From Planctomycetota bacterium (lineage in GTDB: Bacteria; Planctomycetota; Phycisphaerae; WQYP01): DNA of 14,163 bases. Made by a program: the position numbers and the translations under genes. Position 1 is the stretch's first letter. Every line of letters starts with the position of its first letter. Below the pieces are notes generated by a model. It was given only the letters and a program-made list of their open reading frames with translations, made no database searches and was not told where the DNA came from. The stretch covers positions 1 through 14,163 of the forward strand of contig JAJZNY010000470.1 in assembly GCA_021852245.1 (NCBI GenBank), written 5' to 3'. Shown here one piece after another: positions 8,531 through 14,163 of this stretch.

Positions 8531-8683
8531 ACGCAACTTGTTATTCGTGGGAAGTTGCTGCCGATAACCGATGTTGTTTCATGAAATGTGAACAAATTTA
8601 CTTGCGGATAATGCGACCGTAGCCTATTCTCTCCGGCGAGCGCCTGACGGCGAATCCGATGTGAAAAAACGGGCTCATACGAC

Positions 8684-8689
8684 GGGAGG
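8684..8689 (+). promoter_or_regulatory. Ribosome binding site fixing the epimerase start
   Basis: GGGAGG lies four bases before the ATG at 8694. It rules in favour of this start over the in-frame GTG at 8661, which has no comparable site and would add 11 residues outside the Rossmann fold. Confidence 0.75.
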
Positions 8690-8693
8690 TAAC

Positions 8694-9695
8694 ATGGTAA
8701 GTCCAAATGCAAACAAGGCAGTGGTTGTGTGCGGTGGCGGCGGTTTTATTGGCGGCCATCTTGTCGCGGAATTGCGGAAACAGGGGTGCAGGAAAATCCG
8801 CTCGGTGGATATCAAGCCGCTTTCCGAGTGGTACCAGGTATTTGATGATGTTGAAAACCTGCAATTGGATTTATCTGAAAAGGCCGCCTGTGAGAAGGCC
8901 GTTGCTGGCATGCAACTGGTGTACAACCTTGCTGCCGACATGGGGGGCATGGGTTTTATTGAAACACACAAAGCACTTTGCATGCTGAGCGTGCTGATTA
9001 ACACGCACCTGCTCATGGCATCGAAGGATGCACAGGTTGAGCGATTTTTCTACGCCTCCTCCGCGTGCGTGTACAACGCCGACAAGCAGCGTGATCCCAA
9101 GGTGGTGCCGCTGAAAGAAGCGGATGCCTACCCGGCGATGCCGGAGGACGGCTACGGCTGGGAGAAGCTTTTCAGCGAGCGGATGTGCCGCCATTTCCGC
9201 GAGGATTTCGGGATGGTGACGCGAGTGGCACGGTATCATAATGTTTACGGCCCGTTGGGAACATTTGAGGGTGGGCGGGAAAAGGCGCCGGCGGCGATCT
9301 GCCGCAAGGTGATCGAGGCCAAACTCTCGGGTAAGCATGAAATTCAAATCTGGGGCGACGGGCATCAGACACGCAGCTTTATGTACATCACCGACTGCCT
9401 GAAAGGGACGCAGGACATTCTCCACAGCGACATCATTGAGCCGATCAATCTTGGCAGCAATGAGCTGGTGACGATCAACGGTCTGGTGGACATTGTTGAA
9501 GATATCGCCGGAATCAAGTTGAAGCGCCATTATCAGCTTGATGCACCCAAAGGGGTCAACGGTCGCAACAGCGATAATACGCTTATTCAGAAGCTGCTCG
9601 GCTGGCAACCATCGGTGAAATTGCGTGAGGGCATGGCGCTGACGTACCAATGGATATTTGATCAGATGGCCCCGCGCTATAAGGGCCATGCGTGA
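8694..9695 (+). CDS. GDP-mannose 3,5-epimerase homologue
   Basis: A 333-residue extended SDR. The NAD-binding loop GGGGFIG is at residues 14-20. The family core N-L-A-A-D-M-G-G-M-G-F-I is at 78-89. The residues known to be catalytic in the plant enzyme are all present: Cys125 in S-S-A-C-V-Y, Tyr154 and Lys158 in Y-G-W-E-K, and Lys197 in G-G-R-E-K-A-P-A-A. The R-F/Y-H-N-V-Y-G-P and W-G-D-G-x-Q-T-R-S-F segments also match. The family epimerises GDP-D-mannose at C5 and C3 to GDP-L-galactose or GDP-L-gulose. In plants this feeds vitamin C and cell-wall synthesis; in bacteria the role is more likely surface glycan synthesis. It faces away from gmd and competes with it for the same substrate. A plain NAD-dependent sugar epimerase of other specificity is possible but less likely. 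Confidence 0.88.
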   Translation: MVSPNANKAVVVCGGGGFIGGHLVAELRKQGCRKIRSVDIKPLSEWYQVFDDVENLQLDLSEKAACEKAVAGMQLVYNLAADMGGMGFIETHKALCMLSVLINTHLLMASKDAQVERFFYASSACVYNADKQRDPKVVPLKEADAYPAMPEDGYGWEKLFSERMCRHFREDFGMVTRVARYHNVYGPLGTFEGGREKAPAAICRKVIEAKLSGKHEIQIWGDGHQTRSFMYITDCLKGTQDILHSDIIEPINLGSNELVTINGLVDIVEDIAGIKLKRHYQLDAPKGVNGRNSDNTLIQKLLGWQPSVKLREGMALTYQWIFDQMAPRYKGHA

Positions 9696-9737
9696 GTTAT
9701 TGGACGCGGCATCATCGAAACTTGCCGACATGTTGAG

Positions 9738-9784
9738 TATCGGGCTGACATTAATAATTTCAACCAACGCTGTCGTGCCCGATA
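9738..9784. repeat. Inverted repeat after the epimerase gene
   Basis: TATCGGGC (9738-9745) and GCCCGATA (9777-9784) are perfectly complementary, and GACA (9747-9750) with TGTC (9771-9774) can extend the stem past a small internal loop. It lies 42 bases after the stop codon. There is no T tract, so it may protect or end the transcript only weakly. Confidence 0.4.
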
Positions 9785-9874
9785 AGCATGCAAACGCTCG
9801 GATTGAATTCAGATACGCTTAAAATGTAATCGTCAAGCCGTCGTCGCCTTGACTTATAAGCGTGCATTTCACCT

Positions 9875-9893
9875 TGCAAAAACGAATTTTGCA
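9875..9893. repeat. Inverted repeat TGCAAAA-N5-TTTTGCA
   Basis: A perfect 7-bp stem with a 5-base loop, first of three such elements within 145 bases of AT-rich, gene-free sequence. Confidence 0.5.
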
Positions 9894-9914
9894 CAATTTT
9901 CAGGAGGGTTCGAG

Positions 9915-9937
9915 GGAATTATTTTCGCCCCAATTCC
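9915..9937. repeat. Inverted repeat GGAATT-N11-AATTCC
   Basis: A perfect 6-bp stem with an 11-base loop, the second and weakest element of the cluster. Confidence 0.35.
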
Positions 9938-9990
9938 GTGTAATTTTTGCCCAACGAACGCCAGAAATTTAGCCACAGTAAGGCATTTTA

Positions 9991-10018
9991 CAACTTTTTC
10001 GTATTCACGAAAAAGTTG
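9991..10018. repeat. Perfect 12-bp hairpin before the porin promoter
   Basis: CAACTTTTTCGT (9991-10002) and ACGAAAAAGTTG (10007-10018) are perfectly complementary around an ATTC loop. It is the longest perfect short-loop stem in the gene-free regions apart from the two terminators. It ends about 39 bases before the porin -35 box. Either strand could form it; neither has a classic T tract directly after the stem. Confidence 0.6.
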
Positions 10019-10056
10019 GGTTCCTAACAATTTGCTAGCACTCCCTTCATAAAGCC

Positions 10057-10086
10057 TTGACAAAACGGACGTAAGGTCGATATATA
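10057..10086 (+). promoter_or_regulatory. Predicted promoter of the first porin
   Basis: A perfect TTGACA (10057-10062) is followed after 18 bases by TATATA (10081-10086), four of six matches to the -10 consensus in a TA-rich run where the register may shift. Transcription would begin near 10093, immediately before the first leader hairpin. Confidence 0.55.
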
Positions 10087-10092
10087 TCATGA

Positions 10093-10200
10093 CGTGTGGG
10101 GAAGGATTCCCCCCAGCCGGTTGACGGCAACCGGCGGCTCAGTAGATGCAGCGTGTAAAGCTGCGGCGTGTACTTGGTTACCTTTTTTAAGGAGAGTTCC
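10093..10200 (+). promoter_or_regulatory. Structured 5' leader of the first porin
   Basis: About 108 bases between the predicted transcription start and the ATG contain three consecutive hairpins: GGGGAA/TTCCCC (10098-10112, 3-base loop), GCCGGTTG/CAACCGGC (10116-10135, ACGG loop) and GCAGC/GCTGC (10148-10164, 7-base loop). A T6 tract and AAGGAG (10189-10194) follow, six bases before the ATG. I do not recognise a known riboswitch consensus. A stabilising leader, as found on abundant outer-membrane protein mRNAs, or a regulatory RNA element are both possible. Confidence 0.5.
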
Positions 10201-11478
10201 ATGGGTAAGCACCGCTTAACAGTCCCTCTGGCAATGGCGGCTCTGCTCGCCACGTCCGGCTTGGTAATGGCTGATGCAGCCACAGACACCAGCCCGGCGC
10301 TCATGTACGGCTTGGATAGGATCCATGTCGGCAAAACATCCGTCGGCCAGGAAGTCCGCAACGCCGGCTTCGACATTTATGGTTATGTTCAGGCCGGCTA
10401 CACGGCTGACCTCAGCGGTCGGCCACAAAATTCAGATGTGATCCCACTCCGTCGGTTTGGCTCAGAATATGGCAATCACCTTGAATTGAATACGCTGAGC
10501 CTGACGTTGGCCCGCAAAATCAATTTTGACAGCGCAAACTACCTCAAGCGCGGCTGGGACATCGGTGGCAAGGTTGAGTTCATTTATGGCTATAACTCCG
10601 ACTTTGTCCATGCCAACGGCTTGAACTTTTATCACTCATATGCCAATAACGTGGACACTTACCCGCTTTACCAGTTTGATCCGCTGCAGTTCTATGTGAC
10701 CGGCGCGATTCATTTGGGCAAGATGGGTAATTTGAAGGTCAAAGCCGGTAAGTTCATGACCTTGATGGGCTATGAATCATTCAACCCGGTTGACAGTCCG
10801 TTCTATTCTCACTCGATGGCGTTTACCTACGGCATTCCGGTAACTCAGACCGGTGTGCTCGTGGAATACGCTCCGAATTCGCAGTGGGCATTCACCGCCG
10901 GTGTGACCCGCGGCTGGAATCAGGCCTTCAATGATAATAACCCGAACGGCGTTGATTTCCTCGGCCAGATCGCCTACATGCCTGATAGCCGCTGGAACTT
11001 CAAGCTGAATCTTTCGGAAGGTCCGCAGGACAACGGCACCAACAATCCTTATCGCACCCTTGTTGAGCCGATTGTCAGCTACACCCCCCCGATTCTGAAC
11101 AATAACCTGACGCTGGCTTCCGACACCATTTTCGGCAATGATGCGGCGGGCAATCCCACCACTGGTGGAAATGCCTTCTGGTTCAGCGAAGCACTCTATC
11201 AAAGTTATGTCGTCAACAGCTATCTCACGCTGAATCTGCGTGAAGAGTACTATTACGACGGCGCAGGCTTCACCGTCGGCCTCACCGAACCGGGCCAAAC
11301 GGGTCAATATGGTGATCTGACTGCGGGCGTGAAGATCACGCCGTTCCCGACCAGCAATCTGGGCAAGAACTTCTTCATCAGTCCGGAAATTCGGGAAGAT
11401 TTGGCCGATCATGGTGTGCTGACCAATGGCAAGCACTATCAGACCACCATCGGTGTGGATGCCGTTTACAGCTTCTAA
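10201..11478 (+). CDS. Outer-membrane beta-barrel porin, BBP2-like (copy 1)
   Basis: A 425-residue protein with a signal peptide: basic start, hydrophobic stretch at 8-22, and likely cleavage after Val-Met-Ala24. From about residue 56 the sequence alternates hydrophobic and polar residues in strand-like segments rich in aromatic residues and Asn/Gly turns. A G-K-F-M-T-L-M-G-Y-E stretch near 183-192, followed by F-Y-S-H-S and later N-P-N-G-V-D-F, fits the putative beta-barrel porin-2 family. The last residue is Phe, the usual C-terminal signal for outer-membrane assembly. The family forms diffusion channels; the solute is unknown. ATG at 10201 is set by AAGGAG six bases upstream and by the signal peptide. 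It has its own promoter and terminator. It is about three quarters identical to the next gene by eye. Confidence 0.85.
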   Translation: MGKHRLTVPLAMAALLATSGLVMADAATDTSPALMYGLDRIHVGKTSVGQEVRNAGFDIYGYVQAGYTADLSGRPQNSDVIPLRRFGSEYGNHLELNTLSLTLARKINFDSANYLKRGWDIGGKVEFIYGYNSDFVHANGLNFYHSYANNVDTYPLYQFDPLQFYVTGAIHLGKMGNLKVKAGKFMTLMGYESFNPVDSPFYSHSMAFTYGIPVTQTGVLVEYAPNSQWAFTAGVTRGWNQAFNDNNPNGVDFLGQIAYMPDSRWNFKLNLSEGPQDNGTNNPYRTLVEPIVSYTPPILNNNLTLASDTIFGNDAAGNPTTGGNAFWFSEALYQSYVVNSYLTLNLREEYYYDGAGFTVGLTEPGQTGQYGDLTAGVKITPFPTSNLGKNFFISPEIREDLADHGVLTNGKHYQTTIGVDAVYSF

Positions 11479-11511
11479 GCATCCGGTATCTTGATAGTAG
11501 ACTCCCCCTCG

Positions 11512-11546
11512 GCGGCGTGGTTCAAATGGACCACGCCGCTTTTTTT
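11512..11546 (+). terminator. Rho-independent terminator of porin copy 1
   Basis: GCGGCGTGGT (11512-11521) pairs perfectly with ACCACGCCGC (11530-11539). A G-U and a C-G pair extend it to an AAAT loop, and T7 follows (11540-11546). It begins 33 bases after the stop codon, so the second porin must be transcribed mainly from its own promoter. Confidence 0.9.
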
Positions 11547-11925
11547 ATCCCCCTTCGATATACCCTCAGCTTGTGAAATCGACTTGTGCCATTGTGTCAC
11601 GTCGTAGCTGGCCGCCACCCGAAGGCACTCCCCCGATTTGCCAACAAACTGAGCAACGGCTTACCTCGTGCATCAAATTGAGGCAGGCATACACTTGTGT
11701 GGCTGAAATTGTTATCGCGTCTGTGCGGTAATTGAGGGCTCCAGAAAGATGCTTACGATTTAGTTGTGGAGCGGGTCGAGCATCATCTCCATCAGCGATT
11801 ATTACATTGAAAGTAACGGTAAAGCGATGTCCGGCCTATGGCCCCAAAATCGCGCATCCCCAGCATGGTTGCTCGGCAGCACTCAGAAACACCCCGAGTT
11901 CACAGTTGAAAATGTCACGAGCGCC

Positions 11926-11931
11926 TATAAC
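11926..11931 (+). promoter_or_regulatory. Possible -10 box of the second porin
   Basis: TATAAC matches the -10 consensus at five of six positions. The nearest -35-like box, TTGAAA (11906-11911), is only 14 bases away, which is short for sigma70. A promoter is required because a strong terminator separates the two porin genes, but its exact place is uncertain. Confidence 0.35.
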
Positions 11932-11954
11932 ATTGGCACGGGGTTTGCAAACGT

Positions 11955-11973
11955 AAACACGGAAGGCGTGTTT
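11955..11973 (+). promoter_or_regulatory. Leader hairpin of the second porin
   Basis: AAACACG (11955-11961) pairs with CGTGTTT (11967-11973) around a GAAGG loop. The GGCGTGT segment here starts the stretch that is shared with the first porin leader (10165-10171) and continues through the T tract and ribosome binding site. A 10-bp palindrome, GTTTGCAAAC, lies just upstream at 11943-11952. Confidence 0.45.
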
Positions 11974-12002
11974 TCTTTACCTTTTTTTTTAAGGAGAGTT
12001 TC

Positions 12003-13280
12003 ATGGGTAAGCACCGCTTTACGGTCCCTCTGGCAATGGCAGCACTGCTCGCCACATCCGGCTTGGTAATGGCTGACGCAGCCACGGACACCAACCCGGC
12101 GATCATGTACGGCCTGGATCGGATCCATGTCGGCAAAACGTCGGTTGGTCAGGAGATCAGCAAGGCCGGGTTCGATATCTATGGTTACGTTGAAGCAGGC
12201 TACACTGCCGATCTCAGCGGCCGGCCGCAGAATTCCAATCTGATTCCCCTCCGCACCTTCGGTTCCGAGTATGGGAACCACGTTGAGTTAAATCAGATCA
12301 ATTTGACGTTGGCACGGGCCATTAATTTCTCCGATCCGAACTACATCAAGCGTGGATGGGATGTCGGTGGAAAGGTGCAGTTTCTGTATGGCTACACTTC
12401 CGATTTCATCCATTCCAACGGACTGAACTTCTATCACTCCTATGCTGATAATGTCAGCACGTCACCTCTGTACCAGTTTGATCCGCTTCAGTTGTATGCC
12501 ACGGTGGCGTTCCACCTTGGCAAAATGGGCGACTTGAAGTTCAAGGTTGGTAAGTTCGTCACGCTTCTTGGCGAAGAGACGATTAATCCGACGAAGAATT
12601 TCTTCTATTCTCATTCGCTTTCGTTTAATTACGGCATTCCGTACACCCAGACGGGCGTATTGGCGGAATACGTGCCGAATTCCCAATGGACGTTTTATGC
12701 CGGTGTGACGCGCGGCTGGAACCAGTCGCTTGACGATAATAATCCCAATGGGGTCGATTTCCTCGGTGAAGTGGCGTATGCCCCGAGCAGTCAATGGAAT
12801 TTTGCGGTGAATCTCTCGGTCGGTCCGCAGGACAACTACACCAACAATCCGTATCGCACGGTGGTTGAGCCGCTGATCACCTATGTTCCGCCCATTTTGA
12901 ATAATAATCTGACATTGATTTCCGATACCACGCTGGGTTATGACGGAATGGGAAATGCGACCAACAGCAGCAGTGCCTGCTGGTTCGGTGAAGCCCTGTA
13001 TCAGAGCTATGTCATCAACAGCTACCTGACCGCAAGCCTGCGAGAGGAATATTACTATGACGGCGCGGGCTTTACCATCGGCCTGACAACTCCCGGTGTT
13101 ACCGGAAACTACGGGGATTTGACGGCGGGCGTCAAAATCACACCGTTCCCGAACAGCAATCTTGGGAAGAATTTCTACATCCGTCCCGAGATTCGGGAGG
13201 ATCTGGCCGATCATGCTGTGCTGACCAACGGCAAGCATTACCAGACGGCCATCGCCGTGGATGCCATTTACACGTTCTGA
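12003..13280 (+). CDS. Outer-membrane beta-barrel porin, BBP2-like (copy 2)
   Basis: A 425-residue paralogue of the preceding porin, exactly equal in length, with an almost identical signal peptide (one change, Leu6 to Phe) and the same V-M-A24 cleavage site. The strand pattern, the G-K-F-V-T-L-L-G segment near 183-190, F-Y-S-H-S and N-P-N-G-V-D-F are retained, and it ends in Phe. Differences cluster in segments likely to be strands facing the pore or external loops, for example around residues 192-201 and 311-325. AAGGAG lies six bases before the ATG, after a T9 tract. Tandem duplication followed by divergence explains the pair. Different solute selectivity or differential expression is inferred, not shown. 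Confidence 0.85.
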   Translation: MGKHRFTVPLAMAALLATSGLVMADAATDTNPAIMYGLDRIHVGKTSVGQEISKAGFDIYGYVEAGYTADLSGRPQNSNLIPLRTFGSEYGNHVELNQINLTLARAINFSDPNYIKRGWDVGGKVQFLYGYTSDFIHSNGLNFYHSYADNVSTSPLYQFDPLQLYATVAFHLGKMGDLKFKVGKFVTLLGEETINPTKNFFYSHSLSFNYGIPYTQTGVLAEYVPNSQWTFYAGVTRGWNQSLDDNNPNGVDFLGEVAYAPSSQWNFAVNLSVGPQDNYTNNPYRTVVEPLITYVPPILNNNLTLISDTTLGYDGMGNATNSSSACWFGEALYQSYVINSYLTASLREEYYYDGAGFTIGLTTPGVTGNYGDLTAGVKITPFPNSNLGKNFYIRPEIREDLADHAVLTNGKHYQTAIAVDAIYTF

Positions 13281-13303
13281 ACTCAATTTTGCGCCCGTAT
13301 ATG

Positions 13304-13346
13304 GCGGCGGGGCCTCGGAGTTTATCCGCAGGCCCCGCCGCTTTTT
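13304..13346 (+). terminator. Rho-independent terminator of porin copy 2
   Basis: GCGGCGGGGCCT (13304-13315) pairs perfectly with AGGCCCCGCCGC (13330-13341) over 12 bp with a 14-base loop, followed by T5 (13342-13346). It starts 23 bases after the stop codon. The outer stem resembles that of the first terminator, in keeping with duplication of the whole unit. Confidence 0.9.
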
Positions 13347-13455
13347 CATGAAAGCGTCTATCCTCCTTATCGATCGCTGATCTATGGAGAGCCACGTACC
13401 ATGTGGATTCCTGCATACGATCTACGATATTTGTCACGGATTTAAGATAGCGGGT

Positions 13456-13483
13456 TTGATCGAAACGGAGAAACCCCTATCAT
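13456..13483 (+). promoter_or_regulatory. Predicted promoter of the sulfatase maturase gene
   Basis: TTGATC (13456-13461, four of six) and TATCAT (13478-13483, five of six) are 16 bases apart. Transcription would start near 13490, next to the dyad at 13492-13506. The boxes are interleaved with a GGGTTT (13452-13457), AAACCC (13471-13476) and GGGTT (13484-13488) series. Confidence 0.4.
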
Positions 13484-13491
13484 GGGTTAAA

Positions 13492-13506
13492 GCGTGACTG
13501 TCACGC
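13492..13506. promoter_or_regulatory. Dyad GCGTGAC-T-GTCACGC before the maturase gene
   Basis: A perfect 7-bp inverted repeat around a single T, with a third GTGAC copy at 13508-13512. With no room for a loop it suits a DNA-binding dimer site rather than an RNA hairpin. It sits at the predicted transcription start, where a repressor would act. Confidence 0.45.
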
Positions 13507-13528
13507 CGTGACGAAAAGGGGATCATCC

Positions 13529-14163
13529 ATGCCTGAATATCCGGCCGCATCGGCTCCATTTCATATTTTGGTCAAGCCTATCGGCCCCATCTGCAATCTG
13601 GATTGCCAATACTGCTTTTATCTCCGCAAGGAGGCATTATTTCCCGATCATCAAGCGGCGGCTGAATTCCGCATGAGTGAATCCATGTTGGAAACCTTTG
13701 TCCGGCAACAGATACAAAGTAATCCGGCAAGCCGGGTTGAATTCGCCTGGCAGGGCGGAGAGCCGACGCTGATGGGGCTCGATTTTTTCCGGCGGGCCGT
13801 GGAGTTGCAGAAACAGTACTGTCCACCGGGAAAGACAATCACCAACGCGCTTCAGACCAACGGGACTCTTCTCAACGATGAATGGGGAAAATTCCTGGCG
13901 GAACATCAATTTCTGGTCGGGCTTTCCATTGACGGACCGCGGGAACTTCACGATCGATACCGGGTGGACCGCGGCGGCAGGCCGACGTTTGACCGGGTCA
14001 TGAAGGGCCTGAACCTTCTACGCGAGCATGGAGTTGAATTCAACACCCTCACGGTGATTCATCGGGAACTCGCCTATCACCCATTGGAAGTTTATGAATT
14101 TTTAGTTGAACATGGAAGCGGCTACATACAGTTCATTCCGCTGGTGGAGCGGATCATGGGCGG
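13529..14163 (+). CDS. Anaerobic sulfatase-maturating enzyme (radical SAM), 5' part
   Basis: The frame is open from ATG 13529 to the window edge, giving 211 complete codons. The radical SAM cluster motif C22-x3-C26-x2-C29 (C-N-L-D-C-Q-Y-C) is followed by F-Y-L. Further family motifs are W-Q-G-G-E-P-T-L near 74-81, N-A-L-Q-T-N-G-T-L-L, and V-G-L-S-I-D-G-P. These match the AtsB/AslB/anSME group, which oxidises the active-site Cys or Ser of sulfatases to formylglycine in the cytoplasm. Full-length enzymes are about 370-430 residues with a C-terminal SPASM domain holding two more clusters, which lies outside the window. The start is supported by AGGGG seven bases upstream; an in-frame GTG at 13508 is possible but lacks such a site. 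The gene follows a strong terminator and so begins its own transcript. Confidence 0.9.
   Translation, partial: MPEYPAASAPFHILVKPIGPICNLDCQYCFYLRKEALFPDHQAAAEFRMSESMLETFVRQQIQSNPASRVEFAWQGGEPTLMGLDFFRRAVELQKQYCPPGKTITNALQTNGTLLNDEWGKFLAEHQFLVGLSIDGPRELHDRYRVDRGGRPTFDRVMKGLNLLREHGVEFNTLTVIHRELAYHPLEVYEFLVEHGSGYIQFIPLVERIMG

Larger units (their letters stand above)
9696..10200 (+). other. Gene-free region rich in inverted repeats
   Basis: The 505 bases between the epimerase and the first porin hold no convincing gene. The left two thirds are AT-rich and contain several inverted repeats (9738-9784, 9875-9893, 9915-9937, 9991-10018). The right third carries the predicted porin promoter and a leader with three hairpins. 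A 67-codon frame at 9849-10052 runs across the inverted repeats, lacks a placed ribosome binding site and looks spurious. Confidence 0.7.
11547..12002 (+). other. Gap between the two porin genes
   Basis: 456 bases with no supported gene. The left part shows no signal. From about 11764 to 11956 one frame reads as protein-like sequence (S-I-S-D-Y-Y-I-E-S-N-G, then F-T-V-E-N-V-T-S-A-Y-N-I-G-T-G) without a plausible start site, possibly a remnant. The last 75 bases hold a TATAAC box, a hairpin, and the same T-tract plus AAGGAG arrangement as the first porin. Confidence 0.6.

Noticed and set aside
8871..9767. Open frame of 298 codons antisense to the epimerase
   Set aside because: The epimerase has all catalytic residues on the other strand; the frame is a shadow.
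9849..10052. Small 67-codon frame before the first porin
   Set aside because: It crosses three inverted repeats, starts with a TTG without a ribosome binding site and has unlikely composition.
8515..10098. Identical 11-mer CATGACGTGTG at 8515-8525 and 10088-10098, near two promoters
   Set aside because: Many 11-base matches are expected by chance in 14 kb, and the position relative to the two promoters differs.
10098..10164. Possible riboswitch in the porin leader
   Set aside because: The hairpin series does not match the conserved cores of the common riboswitches I know (cobalamin, c-di-GMP, TPP, SAM); it is left as an unnamed structured leader.
12462..13349. Open frames of 295 and 219 codons (the second at 10777-11436) antisense to the two porins
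   Set aside because: They occur at matching places because the porins are paralogues; they run through the terminator or lack start signals.
1..14163. Mobile elements, CRISPR arrays, phage or defence genes, tRNA or rRNA genes
   Set aside because: No transposase or integrase motifs, no regularly spaced direct repeats, and no RNA gene folds were seen.

Overview
The window looks like chromosomal DNA from a planctomycete, most likely of the class Phycisphaerae. This is inferred from gene content only: a secreted pseudopilin-like protein with the H-X9-DG motif, a signal-peptide-bearing toroid/DUF4159 protein, tandem BBP2-type beta-barrel porins, and a radical-SAM sulfatase maturase. These are typical of that phylum, and the beta-barrels and signal peptides imply a Gram-negative envelope. 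No rRNA, tRNA, CRISPR array, transposase or integrase is visible.

Layout. Bases 1-786 (+) hold the 3' end of a pseudopilin-like gene. It converges on an NDUFA9-like atypical SDR (885-1799, -). Divergent from the SDR is a large exported protein with an alpha/alpha toroid and two DUF4159-like halves (1959-4343, +), which converges on a siroheme/4Fe-4S ferredoxin-type nitrite (or sulfite) reductase (4420-6183, -). The reductase has a near-consensus sigma70 promoter with two dyad elements. Next come gmd (7386-8426, -) and fcl (6444-7367, -), an operon converting GDP-D-mannose to GDP-L-fucose. Divergent from gmd is a GDP-mannose 3,5-epimerase homologue (8694-9695, +), so three enzymes drawing on GDP-mannose share one promoter region. 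A 505-base gap rich in inverted repeats then leads to two tandem porin paralogues of 425 residues each (10201-11478 and 12003-13280, +), each with its own rho-independent terminator. The window ends inside an anaerobic sulfatase-maturating enzyme (13529 to the edge, +).

How the genes fit together. gmd, fcl and the epimerase form a nucleotide-sugar branch point supplying fucose and probably L-galactose or L-gulose units for cell-surface glycans. The porins serve the outer membrane. The maturase would activate exported sulfatases that act on sulfated polysaccharides. The reductase serves assimilation of nitrogen or sulfur. The linkage between these modules is loose, and apart from gmd-fcl I see no operon.

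Nothing here is clearly a new defence or mobile system. The least explained parts are non-coding: the hairpin-rich region and structured leader before the first porin, the dyads on the gmd, nirA and maturase promoters, and the poly-T tract next to the ribosome binding site that differs in length between the two porin genes.
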